Below, one piece after another: positions 6,801 to 12,820 of a stretch of 13,186 nt of DNA. The stretch spans positions 1 through 13,186 of the forward strand of contig CANQHL010000032.1 of assembly GCA_947623775.1 (NCBI GenBank). Direction: 5' to 3'. The notes under the pieces are model-generated. The model was not told the DNA's origin. It saw only the letters and a program-made list of their open reading frames with translations, and did no database searches. Within the stretch, counting starts at the first letter, position 1. Each line of letters opens with the position of its first letter. A program made the translations under genes and the position numbers. Source of the DNA: an uncultured Clostridia bacterium (GTDB lineage Bacteria; Bacillota; Clostridia; Christensenellales; UBA1242).

Positions 6801-8130
6801 CAATAATAAAGCTTGTCTTGGTTTGATTGATTGTGTTGTCGTAGAAATCCTTAACTTCATATACAAATCTAAATGAACCTTCAACCTTTGACTTAAATTT
6901 GCCTTCTTTTAACAAATCTGTGTCAATTTTTGTGTTATCATTTGTTACTTCAACATCATATTTGCCGTTATCACCTTTCATAAACACTTTGATTGTATAG
7001 TAAACTTCAACTGCTTCTGATGCTGGAGAATTTTCTGCTGAAGTTGTAGCGGTGATTTTTGGAAGGTCTCTCTCTACACCAACAACCGCTGTTAAGTCTG
7101 TTGTTGATGCAGACCAGTTTGGAGTAAGTTCCAATCCATTTTCCTTATCTTCTGCATCTGATGTAAAATAATAATCCTGTTCAACAGTGAATGATTTTGT
7201 GATAGACGCAATAAATACAGGTTTACTCTCTGTGTTTATGGTGTAATATGAATAAATCAATTGGAATGTCTTGCCGTCCAAACTTTCATAGTCAAGATCA
7301 TCTCCATCTATATAATATTCTGTCTTTCCGCCATTATCTCTGCTTTTAATTTCAATGTTATGTCTAGAATCATCTGCTCCTACTTCGACCGTGCTTGCAA
7401 GACGAACTTCAACAAAGGCATTTTTCTTTGCTGTGCCTTCTATTGATGGTTCAGTAAACCCATTTTTGTTGGTTGTGTAATATTTGTCGTCGTTTTCAGT
7501 CAAAATTTCTTCGCCGTCCTCATCTTTAACAGTTGGCATAGGCAAAACAATGTCTTTCTTGTTTGCAAGAGCTCTATCATATACAGTAGGAATAATATTT
7601 GACTTGTTTGCGACAAATTCAAATGTTACATCATTAGCCTCACATATTACAACCATTTCATAGGTGTATGTTTGAGGTTTTGTCTCTTCTGTTTTATCCT
7701 CAACTGTATAAACGATAACATATCGACCTATTCTATCCGCTTCAAATGTGCTGTCGGATTTTATTGCGACTTCATCATTTGTTGCTTGATAGAAAACTTT
7801 TACGTTTGCGGTTATTTTTCCTCCATCAGCAGAGTTTTCTCCGCCGTGCTTAACCTCTAAAGTTTTTGATGTTCCATATTTATAAACAGCGGTAGGAACT
7901 GTTACGGTTTCGCCTTTCTTTACGCGTGTTTCACATGTTTGAACATTCCCGTTTTGCTCTTCTCCAACGCTTAAAGTTTTGGTGCTTGCAACAACGTTGT
8001 CCTCTCCTTTATAATCGGCCGCTTTAACCATCAACGCATTTACAGGAAAAAAGGCACTGCACAAAACAAAGGCAAAGCCTACTGCCACTCCCTTTAATAA
8101 TCCCTTACGTTTAGTTTTTGATTTTTCCAT
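3889..8130 (-). CDS. Giant cell-surface protein with repeated Ig-like modules and a C-terminal membrane anchor
   Basis: 1413 residues. A basic n-region and hydrophobic stretch (11-37) form a Sec signal peptide, probably cut near VKA-A at 37-39. The long middle is beta-rich and carries recurring Ig-like strand motifs of the form G-(Y/F)-x-(V/I)-x-(Y/V)-x-(V/I)-x-D: GRYVIVYTVED (135), GSFRFVYEVKD (418), GEYQVAVTVKD (916), GVYHIKYSIQAQD (1225), GTYQLTISVKDEAGN (1340), with weaker ones near 796 and 1024. A single helix (1378-1399) precedes a Lys-rich 14-residue tail, so the protein is anchored by the membrane with its bulk outside. No LPXTG sorting signal is present. The mature protein has only two cysteines, C66 and C163, which might form a disulfide. 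No enzymatic motif was recognised; an adhesion or structural surface role is inferred. It is transcribed alone from its own promoter, with an AGGAG site before the ATG. Confidence 0.88.
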   Translation of the reverse strand: MEKSKTKRKGLLKGVAVGFAFVLCSAFFPVNALMVKAADYKGEDNVVASTKTLSVGEEQNGNVQTCETRVKKGETVTVPTAVYKYGTSKTLEVKHGGENSADGGKITANVKVFYQATNDEVAIKSDSTFEADRIGRYVIVYTVEDKTEETKPQTYTYEMVVICEANDVTFEFVANKSNIIPTVYDRALANKKDIVLPMPTVKDEDGEEILTENDDKYYTTNKNGFTEPSIEGTAKKNAFVEVRLASTVEVGADDSRHNIEIKSRDNGGKTEYYIDGDDLDYESLDGKTFQLIYSYYTINTESKPVFIASITKSFTVEQDYYFTSDAEDKENGLELTPNWSASTTDLTAVVGVERDLPKITATTSAENSPASEAVEVYYTIKVFMKGDNGKYDVEVTNDNTKIDTDLLKEGKFKSKVEGSFRFVYEVKDFYDNTINQTKTSFIIDNVKDTRAANVYVYDGKDTSYNEKDNSYVSVENKIKNRSVNRNIILYAVGGTDNMVAKEDLKLRREIRDNTTLSKYIIGDDEDESIYNSYNLIFAPKVESGEQNLDNVLKQIILDNYELSKQMLLAGKNTSDVNDIKTFLKDNRFLLVTTKFNQGVGGESDVIVPELTESDEQVREKLINNSQSGVGYAWIKPQSENRADFDDEPSITLYYYASDGINSETRKLYTVNLSSGYSDNETPTVTFPTDLQAAYLPTDKIEFNVASATDTQDTRLDTVTAYRFLSGTKEPVESTLTAGSFEYVIAKKENVNDKDKNKWYVTQADTNGVLKGTGWYLDTTKTSYTIDLSDERIPTTAEYVEILAYAVDDDGNIGFFNKVVKIARVVDGDMPTLYMVENAPTATEIEAPKEINLPTLYFKDAGVNYMSAQVTILRIVKGEGDEVTKTYLQNLNMSTEFDVSRGIFKVNAGYFRASTTGEYQVAVTVKDASNHSVTTYFVYDVKGGAVEDEPEIDNITSDPVDLEPGAHYYLTPPTISIIKDEEKYGYVGLEDGDDGYTATNYTTTVISANADYTLDQYYFSASQRGLFKMKYKVYILRYDKEIFADNAADGKLYLDETGALRYQKSSKNYYVYVDRDQQKVVVHEDPLGIDTSKDLATSNSSEYNSLMSHLKLWVKESKVITINVGGVSVDVTIDEDYYNRSYETLGEKIEIIKPTSIQYNGEGYKTNNKESTVVITKTVKGSTTTLASLNFEEWSSVLTEKNNEDFEISDDNTRDNKVVLKLVSNGVYHIKYSIQAQDRTGNNVGEPKVLEYDIKNGDTVPPKLTLGKDLTQAQYKVGDKMVLNLEALTMSDTITQDRDQLLSTLRVSIANTTLNESSTQIYNSADEDGKYLFEKELEQAGTYQLTISVKDEAGNETSRTYSFEVTTDEKSAVNVTEVMGGVLIGLSVAILAGVVIYFVVSKVKLDKKEKRYKE

Positions 8131-8171
8131 GTTTGTTCTCCTAAATTACTTAATATATTTACTAACAATTA

Positions 8172-8200
8172 ATTGTAAACCATTTTTAATTTTAAGTCAA
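8172..8200 (-). promoter_or_regulatory. SigA-type promoter of the large surface protein gene
   Basis: TTGACT (8195-8200), 17-bp spacer, TACAAT (8172-8177) on the minus strand, about 40 bp upstream of the ATG. The hexamers are close to those of rplU, suggesting good constitutive expression. Confidence 0.8.
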
Positions 8201-8331
8201 CAAAATTGCATAATAAAAACAAAAATATTTTGTGCCTACCCCCTTCTTTTATGCTGTCGAGGTATGGCTTGTTTTGTCGAATATGGTTTTATTTATATTT
8301 TTTTGCGAAGTTTTAAAATTTGCTTGCACAT

Positions 8332-8360
8332 TTGATACACTTTTTGAGTAGTATGTTAAT
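8332..8360 (+). promoter_or_regulatory. Possible promoter of the Cys-rich miniprotein gene
   Basis: TTGATA (8332-8337), 17-bp spacer, GTTAAT (8355-8360). The -10 box matches only four of six consensus bases. A 7-bp inverted repeat, TGAAAGG (8362-8368) and CCTTTCA (8382-8388), covers the predicted start region and could be an operator or a 5' UTR hairpin. The 287-bp region 8131-8417 holds the two divergent promoters and no other gene that I can see. Confidence 0.4.
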
Positions 8361-8417
8361 GTGAAAGGGAAACAATTTATGCCTTTCAAATTACATAAGA
8401 ATTTTTAGGAGGAACAT

Positions 8418-8624
8418 ATGAACTTTTTTAACAACTCATGTGGAGGAGGCTGCTCTAACGGCTTCGGTTTTGGTGGAGGCTGTGACAGCTGCTCACTCTT
8501 GTTATGGCTTATAATCCTACAATGCCTTTGCGGTAATGGGAATGGCGGTTGTGGATTAGATTGCTGCACATTAATCTTATTATTGATACTTTTAGGCTCA
8601 TGCGGTAATGGCTGCGGCAAATAA
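8418..8624 (+). CDS. Cys/Gly-rich hydrophobic miniprotein with internal duplication
   Basis: 68 residues, 11 of them cysteine and many glycine or asparagine. It shows two similar halves: DSCSLLLWLIILQCLCGNGN (23-42) and LDCCTLILLLILLGSCGNGC (47-66). Each is an acidic residue, Cys, an aliphatic run of about ten residues and then Cys-Gly-Asn-Gly. The aliphatic runs are short for full membrane spans. An excellent AGGAGG site lies 5 nt before the ATG, and a strong terminator follows, so this is a real single-gene unit. I do not recognise a named family. Small Cys/Gly-rich hydrophobic proteins of this style occur in clostridia, some linked to spore coats, but a spore role here is speculation. Metal binding or disulfide cross-linking are alternatives. 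Confidence 0.75.
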   Translation: MNFFNNSCGGGCSNGFGFGGGCDSCSLLLWLIILQCLCGNGNGGCGLDCCTLILLLILLGSCGNGCGK

Positions 8625-8672
8625 TCCGCTTGATTACCAAAAATTAGATGCTATTTTTAAAAACAGCATGAT

Positions 8673-8705
8673 AAAGAGTTGAGATTTAATACATCTTAAC
8701 TCTTT
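8673..8705 (+). terminator. Intrinsic terminator of the Cys-rich miniprotein gene
   Basis: AAAGAGTTGAGAT (8673-8685), loop TTAATAC, ATCTTAACTCTTT (8693-8705): a 13-bp stem with one G-U pair, followed by TTCTTTCC. A weaker inverted repeat (ATGCT and AGCAT, 8648-8669) lies between it and the stop codon. Confidence 0.85.
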
Positions 8706-8869
8706 TTCTTTCCCGCTCATGCACAAAAAGTTGAATTCAACCTTTTTGCCAAGTCAATAACAATTTTTACCCTTCTTCTTCCATCCCCGCACTTTCCCCT
8801 TTCCAAAGCCTACGCTTTTCCCCATTTTCAAGCCATTTTCAAAAAAATAAAATTATTTTTAAAAATCCC
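8706..8869. other. Intergenic stretch: hairpin and pyrimidine-rich segment
   Basis: No gene seen. The 12-bp perfect palindrome GTTGAATTCAAC (8730-8741) is flanked by AAAAA and CTTTTT, making a second long hairpin (about 8721-8749) after the miniprotein terminator. From about 8764 to 8842 the plus strand is strikingly rich in C and T, with a short direct repeat CATTTTCAA near its end. This departs from the A/T-only intergenic DNA elsewhere in the window. Function unknown. Confidence 0.55.
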
Positions 8870-8898
8870 TTTACTTTTGGCATTTTTACTGCTAAAAT
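8870..8898 (+). promoter_or_regulatory. SigA-type promoter of the PH-like gene
   Basis: TTTACT (8870-8875), 17-bp spacer, TAAAAT (8893-8898). This predicts a start near 8905 and a short 5' UTR containing the AGGAGGG ribosome binding site. Confidence 0.65.
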
Positions 8899-8928
8899 AT
8901 AAATAGTTATAATTATTAGGAGGGACTA

Positions 8929-9309
8929 ATGAAATTTGATAAAGACTGTGAAGTTATTTGGAAAGACAGAAAAAGACACTTCGGCTTACCAATTTCTTTC
9001 TACCGCTATTACATAGTTAAAAAGGAAGGAGAATGGGTTAAGTTTTTCAGACATAAGGGTTTTCTTTCAGCCATTATCGATGAAATCAATGTTTATAGAT
9101 GCTTTGATGTTACCTTAATCGCTTCTCTCGGTGATAGACTTTTTAGAACAGGAACTTTGGAGATTTCAAGTAATGATGCTCATTCTCCACAATTCCACCT
9201 ACGTCACATCGCAAACCCTTACAAGGTGAGAGATTTGATTTCAAGCCTAATTGAAATCGAAAGAAAGAAGAAACATATTGGCGTTACAGAGTTTCAAACA
9301 TTAAATTAA
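8929..9309 (+). CDS. PH-domain-like (bPH) cytoplasmic protein
   Basis: 126 residues, with no signal peptide and no membrane helix. The strand pattern and the ending resemble bacterial PH domains (bPH/YdbT-like). A basic segment and two strands (about 22-48) lead into INVYRCFDVTLIASLGDRLF (53-72). The characteristic GTLEISSND (75-83) turn and strands follow, then FHLRHIANPYKVRDLISSLI (89-108), where an 'ianPykvRdlI' helix closes the fold. Bacterial PH domains of this type usually accompany membrane segments; this one is free-standing. Function unknown; binding to a protein or membrane surface is an inference from the fold. An AGGAGGG site, a promoter and a perfect terminator make it an independent transcription unit. 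Confidence 0.8.
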   Translation: MKFDKDCEVIWKDRKRHFGLPISFYRYYIVKKEGEWVKFFRHKGFLSAIIDEINVYRCFDVTLIASLGDRLFRTGTLEISSNDAHSPQFHLRHIANPYKVRDLISSLIEIERKKKHIGVTEFQTLN

Positions 9310-9336
9310 AAAAATTCCGCAAATGCGGAATTTTTT
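9309..9336. terminator. Bidirectional intrinsic terminator
   Basis: AAAAAATTCCGC, loop AAAT, GCGGAATTTTTT: a perfect 12-bp stem with T runs on both strands. It overlaps the stop codon of the PH-like gene by one base, and may also stop leftward transcription from the rluD operon, which shows no closer terminator. Confidence 0.92.
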
Positions 9337-9721
9337 GTTAGAATGTAAACAAAAATTAATTAGTCTAAAAGCGGGAGCAAACTATTTATAATCGCTCTCG
9401 GATATATTTAAATCACAAATAAAATCTTACTAAATTTATGATTGCTTAAATTTCCAAATAAACTTCTGACAAATTTTTAATTAAAAAAGTAAAAAGCGAA
9501 AAATTTGTTTTTTAGTTTTATTTTTCCGCCTTTTATATTATTTTTGTGTCTATTATTATATGTTTACAATTAATTTATATGTTTTAAATAATTTTTAATA
9601 TGGTTATAATTAATTTTTATTTTTTATAAATAATTTCATTAAGTTTAAAATTAACTTTTATCAAGTTTGCAATTTTATTAAGTTTATAACTATTGTTATA
9701 ATTAAGTTTTTAAATTTATAA
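9337..9721. other. Gene-free AT-rich spacer with a degenerate repeat of about 20 bp
   Basis: 385 bp between convergent units, with no gene seen. At 9372-9400 CGGGAGC and GCTCTCG (15-base loop) form a 7-bp hairpin with one G-U pair. From about 9560 to 9690 the DNA is almost pure A/T, and a motif like (A)GTTTAxAATTAA recurs with its G at 9562, 9581, 9602, 9643, 9665 and 9682. Most intervals are 17-22 bp, and the 41-bp one is about two units. It could be a decayed tandem repeat or phased bent DNA. Confidence 0.5.
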
Positions 9722-10624
9722 TTATATTTCTTTCAATTTTTTTAAATAATTCTTAAAGTATTCGGGTAAATCTATCTCAAAAGACATCTTTTCCCCGCTT
9801 GTCGGATGAATAAAACTAAGTTTGTATGAATGCAAAAGCTGACCATTCAACCCCTTTACAGGTTTTCCGTATACATCATCTCCGACAATTGGATGATTTA
9901 GATATTTCGCATGCACGCGTATTTGGTGTGTCCTACCCGTTTCAAGATGAAACTCCACCAAATCATACCCCTCATACATTTTCAAAACATTGTAATTTGT
10001 GATGGCTGTTTTCCCCTTTGATGATACGGCCATCTTTTTTCGGTCTTTTTCATCTCTTGCAATGTATGTTTCAATCCGCCCTTTTGGCTCCTTGAAATGT
10101 CCTTCACATAAAGCGATATATGTTCTTGAAAAATCCACCTTTTCTTCAATCTCTTTTGCCAACTCTTTATGAGCAAAATCATTTTTTGCAACAATCATAA
10201 GTCCAGACGTGTTTTTGTCTAATCTATGCACAATGCCCGGTCTTAAAACACCATTTATTCCACTCAAATTTTGAATTTTATATAAAAGTCCATTTACAAG
10301 TGTGCCACTCTTTGTGGAAGAACATGGATGAACAACCAACCCTTGCGGCTTGTTTATAACAATCAAATCATCATCTTCATAGACTATTTCAAATTCAATA
10401 TTTTCAGCCTCTACGCTGAGTGGTTTTGGCTCTTCATAACAAAAGGATACTTCTTGACCGATTTTTAACTTTTGTCCCGCTTTTGCCGGTTTGCCGTCCA
10501 CCAAAATATTGCCACTATCAATCAAATTTTGAATTCTTGACCTCGACATATCACTGTAATGAAGGGCAAAAAGTTTATCAAGTCTAAGTGTGTCGTCGTC
10601 AACTTGAAAGCATCCCTTATTCAT
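9722..10624 (-). CDS. rluD: RluA/RluD-family pseudouridine synthase
   Basis: 300 residues from the chosen start. An N-terminal S4 RNA-binding domain (about 12-60, with SRIQNLIDSGNILVDGK) leads into the catalytic domain. There INKPQGLVVHP and the hallmark HRLDKNTSG contain the nucleophilic aspartate (D136). Later GRTHQIRVHAKYLNHPIVGD and HSYKLSFIHPTSGE complete the family pattern. It converts uridine to pseudouridine in structured RNA; an S4-bearing RluD-type enzyme usually acts on 23S rRNA, but the exact site cannot be read here. A GTG at 10630 is in frame, yet the GGAG at 10634-10637 is only 3 nt from it and 9 nt from the ATG at 10624, so I chose the ATG. It overlaps lspA by 8 bp. Confidence 0.93.
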   Translation of the reverse strand: MNKGCFQVDDDTLRLDKLFALHYSDMSRSRIQNLIDSGNILVDGKPAKAGQKLKIGQEVSFCYEEPKPLSVEAENIEFEIVYEDDDLIVINKPQGLVVHPCSSTKSGTLVNGLLYKIQNLSGINGVLRPGIVHRLDKNTSGLMIVAKNDFAHKELAKEIEEKVDFSRTYIALCEGHFKEPKGRIETYIARDEKDRKKMAVSSKGKTAITNYNVLKMYEGYDLVEFHLETGRTHQIRVHAKYLNHPIVGDDVYGKPVKGLNGQLLHSYKLSFIHPTSGEKMSFEIDLPEYFKNYLKKLKEI

Positions 10625-11246
10625 TATCACTTTCTCCGTCTACATTATCTTTGCCACTTTCATTATCAATAATTTCAATATTTTCATCGTTTTTTGGTGT
10701 TTTTTCGTCGTTTTTTTGAGGTTTTTCATGATTTTCTTTGGAATTTTCCTCTTTTGAATAATAGAAGAGAAAATAAATCACAAAAATTATCACACCAAAT
10801 GTCAAGGCAATATCTGCAAAATTAAACACCGGGAAATCAATAAACATAAAGTTTATAAAATCCCTTACATATCCTAAAAAAATCCTATCAATCAAATTTC
10901 CAAGTGCGCCGCCCACAATAAGTCCGGTGCTTATTGCAAGAAGTTTTGAACTACGTTCTTGCACTTTTTTTACTCTTAAAATATAAAAGGTTATAAACAG
11001 TGATAGTATAATTATTGTAAATATTATCAAAAATACCGGTCTACCACCAAAAATTCCCCATGCAGCACCCGTGTTTTTAACAAATATAAAATTAATAAGT
11101 GGAGGTATCACCTTTGCACTATCCCCCACATTTGGCACAACATGTTTTACTATCAACCCTTTTGTCAATAAGTCAAGAAACAAAATTCCTGCACATATGG
11201 AAATTGCAATAATCGGTGAAAGAAATTTTCTTATTTTAGCCCTCAA
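10617..11246 (-). CDS. lspA: Lipoprotein signal peptidase (signal peptidase II)
   Basis: 209 residues, an aspartic protease of the cytoplasmic membrane that removes signal peptides from diacylglyceryl-modified prolipoproteins. Four hydrophobic segments are visible (about 10-32, 70-90, 102-117, 145-163). Family motifs in order: DLLTKGLI (25), NTGAAWGIF (58), GGALGNLIDR (112) with catalytic D120, VRDFINF (127), and PVFNFADIALTFG (139) with catalytic D145. The C-terminal 46 residues are an unusual acidic, Lys/Asn-rich tail with an imperfect repeat (EKPQKND, EKTPKND), which the family normally lacks. The start is TTG, supported by GGAGG 9 nt upstream; it overlaps sepF by 11 bp. It sits in the operon sepF-lspA-rluD. 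Confidence 0.96.
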   Translation of the reverse strand: MRAKIRKFLSPIIAISICAGILFLDLLTKGLIVKHVVPNVGDSAKVIPPLINFIFVKNTGAAWGIFGGRPVFLIIFTIIILSLFITFYILRVKKVQERSSKLLAISTGLIVGGALGNLIDRIFLGYVRDFINFMFIDFPVFNFADIALTFGVIIFVIYFLFYYSKEENSKENHEKPQKNDEKTPKNDENIEIIDNESGKDNVDGESDNE

Positions 11247-11604
11247 CTTCCATGCCCTCCGGTAAAACTAAATATAGTTGTCGTTCATCATTCAATGGTA
11301 TAAATTTTGCATTTGCCCCGAAACAAAATCCCCTTATAAACTCAATTGATTTTGCATTATCTTCGTTTGGGCAATATTCAAGAGATATAATTACGGCACG
11401 ATTTTGCATTACAAAGTTTAAAAACTCTTTTATTTGTTCCTTTTTCTCGGGATAATAAACAGGAATGCCATCTATTTGATCAGGTCGCATATTTGTATTT
11501 TTCAATTTGTATGTTGCTTTTGTTTTTGTAGTTTTCGCAGACTTGCTTGGTTTGCTATCTCCCTCAAATCCTAAAAATTTAAAAACATTTCCCATAAATC
11601 CCAT
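11236..11604 (-). CDS. sepF: Cell division protein SepF
   Basis: 122 residues. SepF tethers FtsZ filaments to the membrane and helps shape the septum. The N-terminal MGFMGNVFKFLGF is an amphipathic helix suited to membrane binding, followed by a Lys/Thr-rich linker (about 18-38). The globular SepF domain (about 47-120) contains NRAVIISLEYCPNEDNAKSI (68-87), then IEFIRGFCFGANAKFIPL (87-104), matching the 'nrAVivnL...rivDFlsG' pattern, and ends LYLVLPEGMEV. An in-frame ATG exists at 11640, but it lies upstream of the predicted transcription start, whereas the ATG at 11604 has GAGGT 6 nt before it. It is first in an overlapping operon with lspA and rluD. Confidence 0.92.
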   Translation of the reverse strand: MGFMGNVFKFLGFEGDSKPSKSAKTTKTKATYKLKNTNMRPDQIDGIPVYYPEKKEQIKEFLNFVMQNRAVIISLEYCPNEDNAKSIEFIRGFCFGANAKFIPLNDERQLYLVLPEGMEVEG

Positions 11605-11628
11605 ATTTTTACCTCTAAATACCTTGTT

Positions 11629-11657
11629 ATGATAGCACATATTCCAAAAAAAGTAAA
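11629..11657 (-). promoter_or_regulatory. SigA-type promoter of sepF-lspA-rluD
   Basis: TTTACT (11652-11657), 17-bp spacer, TATCAT (11629-11634) on the minus strand. The rest of the 255-bp region up to 11895 is A/T-rich, with short recurring words (AGCAAAATTT, AATGTTTTT) but no gene. Confidence 0.75.
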
Positions 11658-11872
11658 TAGAAAATTGTATTTTTGATAATTTTTAAGTTTTTCACCACTT
11701 AAATAATCTATTAATGTTTTTCAACAATATACTTTAAATGTTTTTAGCATTATTGTGAAAATTTATTTCAAAAATACGCTAAATTACGTTTCAAAGTAAA
11801 ATTTAATATTTTTCAATAAAATTTAGCAAAATTTGATTATATTTAAGCAAAATTTTAATTATTAAACAAAAA

Positions 11873-11896
11873 AAGATATCCGATAACGGACATCTT
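11873..11896 (-). terminator. Intrinsic terminator of the 233-residue protein gene
   Basis: Minus strand AAGATGTCCG, loop TTAT, CGGATATCTT, then TTTTTGTTT: a 10-bp stem with one G-U pair. It starts at the last base of the TGA stop codon. Confidence 0.9.
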
Positions 11897-12597
11897 CAAC
11901 TTAATTCTCTATCTTTTTCTCTTATATAATTAAACAATTTTTGATTTTTACTTGAAATATCAGTGTAATATTTCTCCAATTTTTTTAGGAATTCTTCATG
12001 CAATTTTTTATATGCTTTGTTTTCTTTCATTATTTCCTTGTCTCGAACGCCATACATTTTTAAGGATTTTTCTATTTCAACTGTCAGTTTGCCAATCTTA
12101 TTTATTTTTTCTTTTATAGCGTTTTTTATTGCCTTATAATCTGATACACTTAAATTGTACAACTTGGCTTCAAGACCATCAGGAACTACAACTTCAAACA
12201 TAAAATTATCATATTTTAAGTCAATTTGCTGTTCTTTAATTGTTTTTTCTGCCAATTTTACAAATTCATATGCCCGCTCATTGCTAAGTGCATAAAAATC
12301 AAAACTTATATAATCGTGGTTTGATGGATAAAATGTCAATTTTACCGGCAATTTAATTTCCTCTTGCAAATTTAATTTTGCCGCCTCTCTTTCACTTCTC
12401 AATCTATCAATAACCGACACTGGATTGCTTTTTTCAAATTCTCCAAGAGAACTGTAAACTTTATTAACTTTGTTTTCATCTGTTTCAACCGGGCTGTAAG
12501 TGCCAGCATTTTCAAAGTTTTTATATTTGTTTATATATTCAATTGCCATGAGCCTATCTCTAAATGCTATGCCATTCACTTGCCAAACACTGCTCAT
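11896..12597 (-). CDS. Protein of unknown function, C-terminal coiled coil
   Basis: 233 residues; no family recognised. No signal peptide or membrane helix, so it is probably cytoplasmic. Residues 1-80 are hydrophilic, opening with MSSVWQVNGIAFRDRLMAIE. Residues about 84-150 look like a mixed alpha/beta domain: LPVKLTFYPSNHDYISFDFY, a helix, then FMFEVVVPDGLE. From about 153 onward the sequence is Lys/Glu-rich and helical, with heptad-like spacing, suggesting a coiled coil. AGGAGG lies 5 nt before the ATG. It is a stand-alone unit between tuf and sepF, driven by a perfect consensus promoter and closed by its own terminator, so strong expression is expected. Two identical 15-bp repeats lie upstream of the promoter. 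Confidence 0.8.
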   Translation of the reverse strand: MSSVWQVNGIAFRDRLMAIEYINKYKNFENAGTYSPVETDENKVNKVYSSLGEFEKSNPVSVIDRLRSEREAAKLNLQEEIKLPVKLTFYPSNHDYISFDFYALSNERAYEFVKLAEKTIKEQQIDLKYDNFMFEVVVPDGLEAKLYNLSVSDYKAIKNAIKEKINKIGKLTVEIEKSLKMYGVRDKEIMKENKAYKKLHEEFLKKLEKYYTDISSKNQKLFNYIREKDRELS

Positions 12598-12631
12598 AAT
12601 TGCCTCCTAAGATTATCTTATCTATATAAAT

Positions 12632-12660
12632 ATTATAAAATTCATTTCATCAATTGTCAA
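12632..12660 (-). promoter_or_regulatory. Perfect consensus SigA promoter
   Basis: TTGACA (12655-12660), 17-bp spacer, TATAAT (12632-12637) on the minus strand, matching all 12 consensus bases, about 35 bp before the ATG of the 233-residue protein. Confidence 0.9.
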
Positions 12661-12702
12661 TAGGTTTAACAAAATGCAAATTTTAATTTTCATGCAAACA
12701 AC

Positions 12703-12743
12703 AAACAACAATTGTAAAAAGTAAATATAAACAACAATTGTAA
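12703..12743. repeat. Two direct copies of a 15-bp sequence upstream of the consensus promoter
   Basis: AAACAACAATTGTAA occurs identically at 12703-12717 and 12729-12743, 26 bp apart. Each contains the palindrome ACAATTGT. The nearer copy is about 43 bp upstream of the -35 box, and CAATTG-like bases recur next to the -35 box itself. It is a possible regulator site, or chance in A/T-rich DNA. Confidence 0.6.
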
Positions 12744-12771
12744 GCAATACACTTAAAAAACCCACACATCA

Positions 12772-12803
12772 AAAAAGATGCCGACTTGCACCGACATCTT
12801 TTT
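12772..12803 (-). terminator. Intrinsic terminator of tuf
   Basis: Minus strand AAAAAGATG with UCGG, loop UGCAAG, UCGG with CATCTTTTT: a 13-bp stem including two G-U pairs, ending in a T run, 17 bp past the tuf stop. Confidence 0.9.
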
Positions 12804-12820
12804 GAATTTTTAATATGGTT

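Noticed and set aside
3889..8130. Enzyme or toxin domain within the large surface protein
   Set aside because: I scanned for protease, hydrolase and sortase signatures and saw only beta-rich Ig-like repeats; there is no LPXTG and no catalytic motif.
8405..8620. Pro/Gln-rich open frame opposite the Cys-rich miniprotein
   Set aside because: It is the antisense of Gly/Cys codons, has no ribosome binding site and lies against the direction of the good start and terminator.
8908..8913. Perfect TATAAT as the -10 box of the PH-like gene
   Set aside because: It would place the transcription start inside the ribosome binding site; TTTACT-17-TAAAAT just upstream gives a normal leader.
8131..9336. A mobile element carrying the miniprotein and PH-like genes
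   Set aside because: No transposase, integrase, terminal inverted repeats or target duplication is visible; both are ordinary single-gene units with their own terminators.
10625..10630. GTG start for the RluD-like protein
   Set aside because: Only 3 nt separate it from the GGAG motif; the ATG two codons later has proper 9-nt spacing.
11605..11640. Upstream ATG extending SepF by 12 residues
   Set aside because: It falls between the -10 box and the predicted transcription start, lacks a ribosome binding site, and would bury the conserved amphipathic N-terminus.
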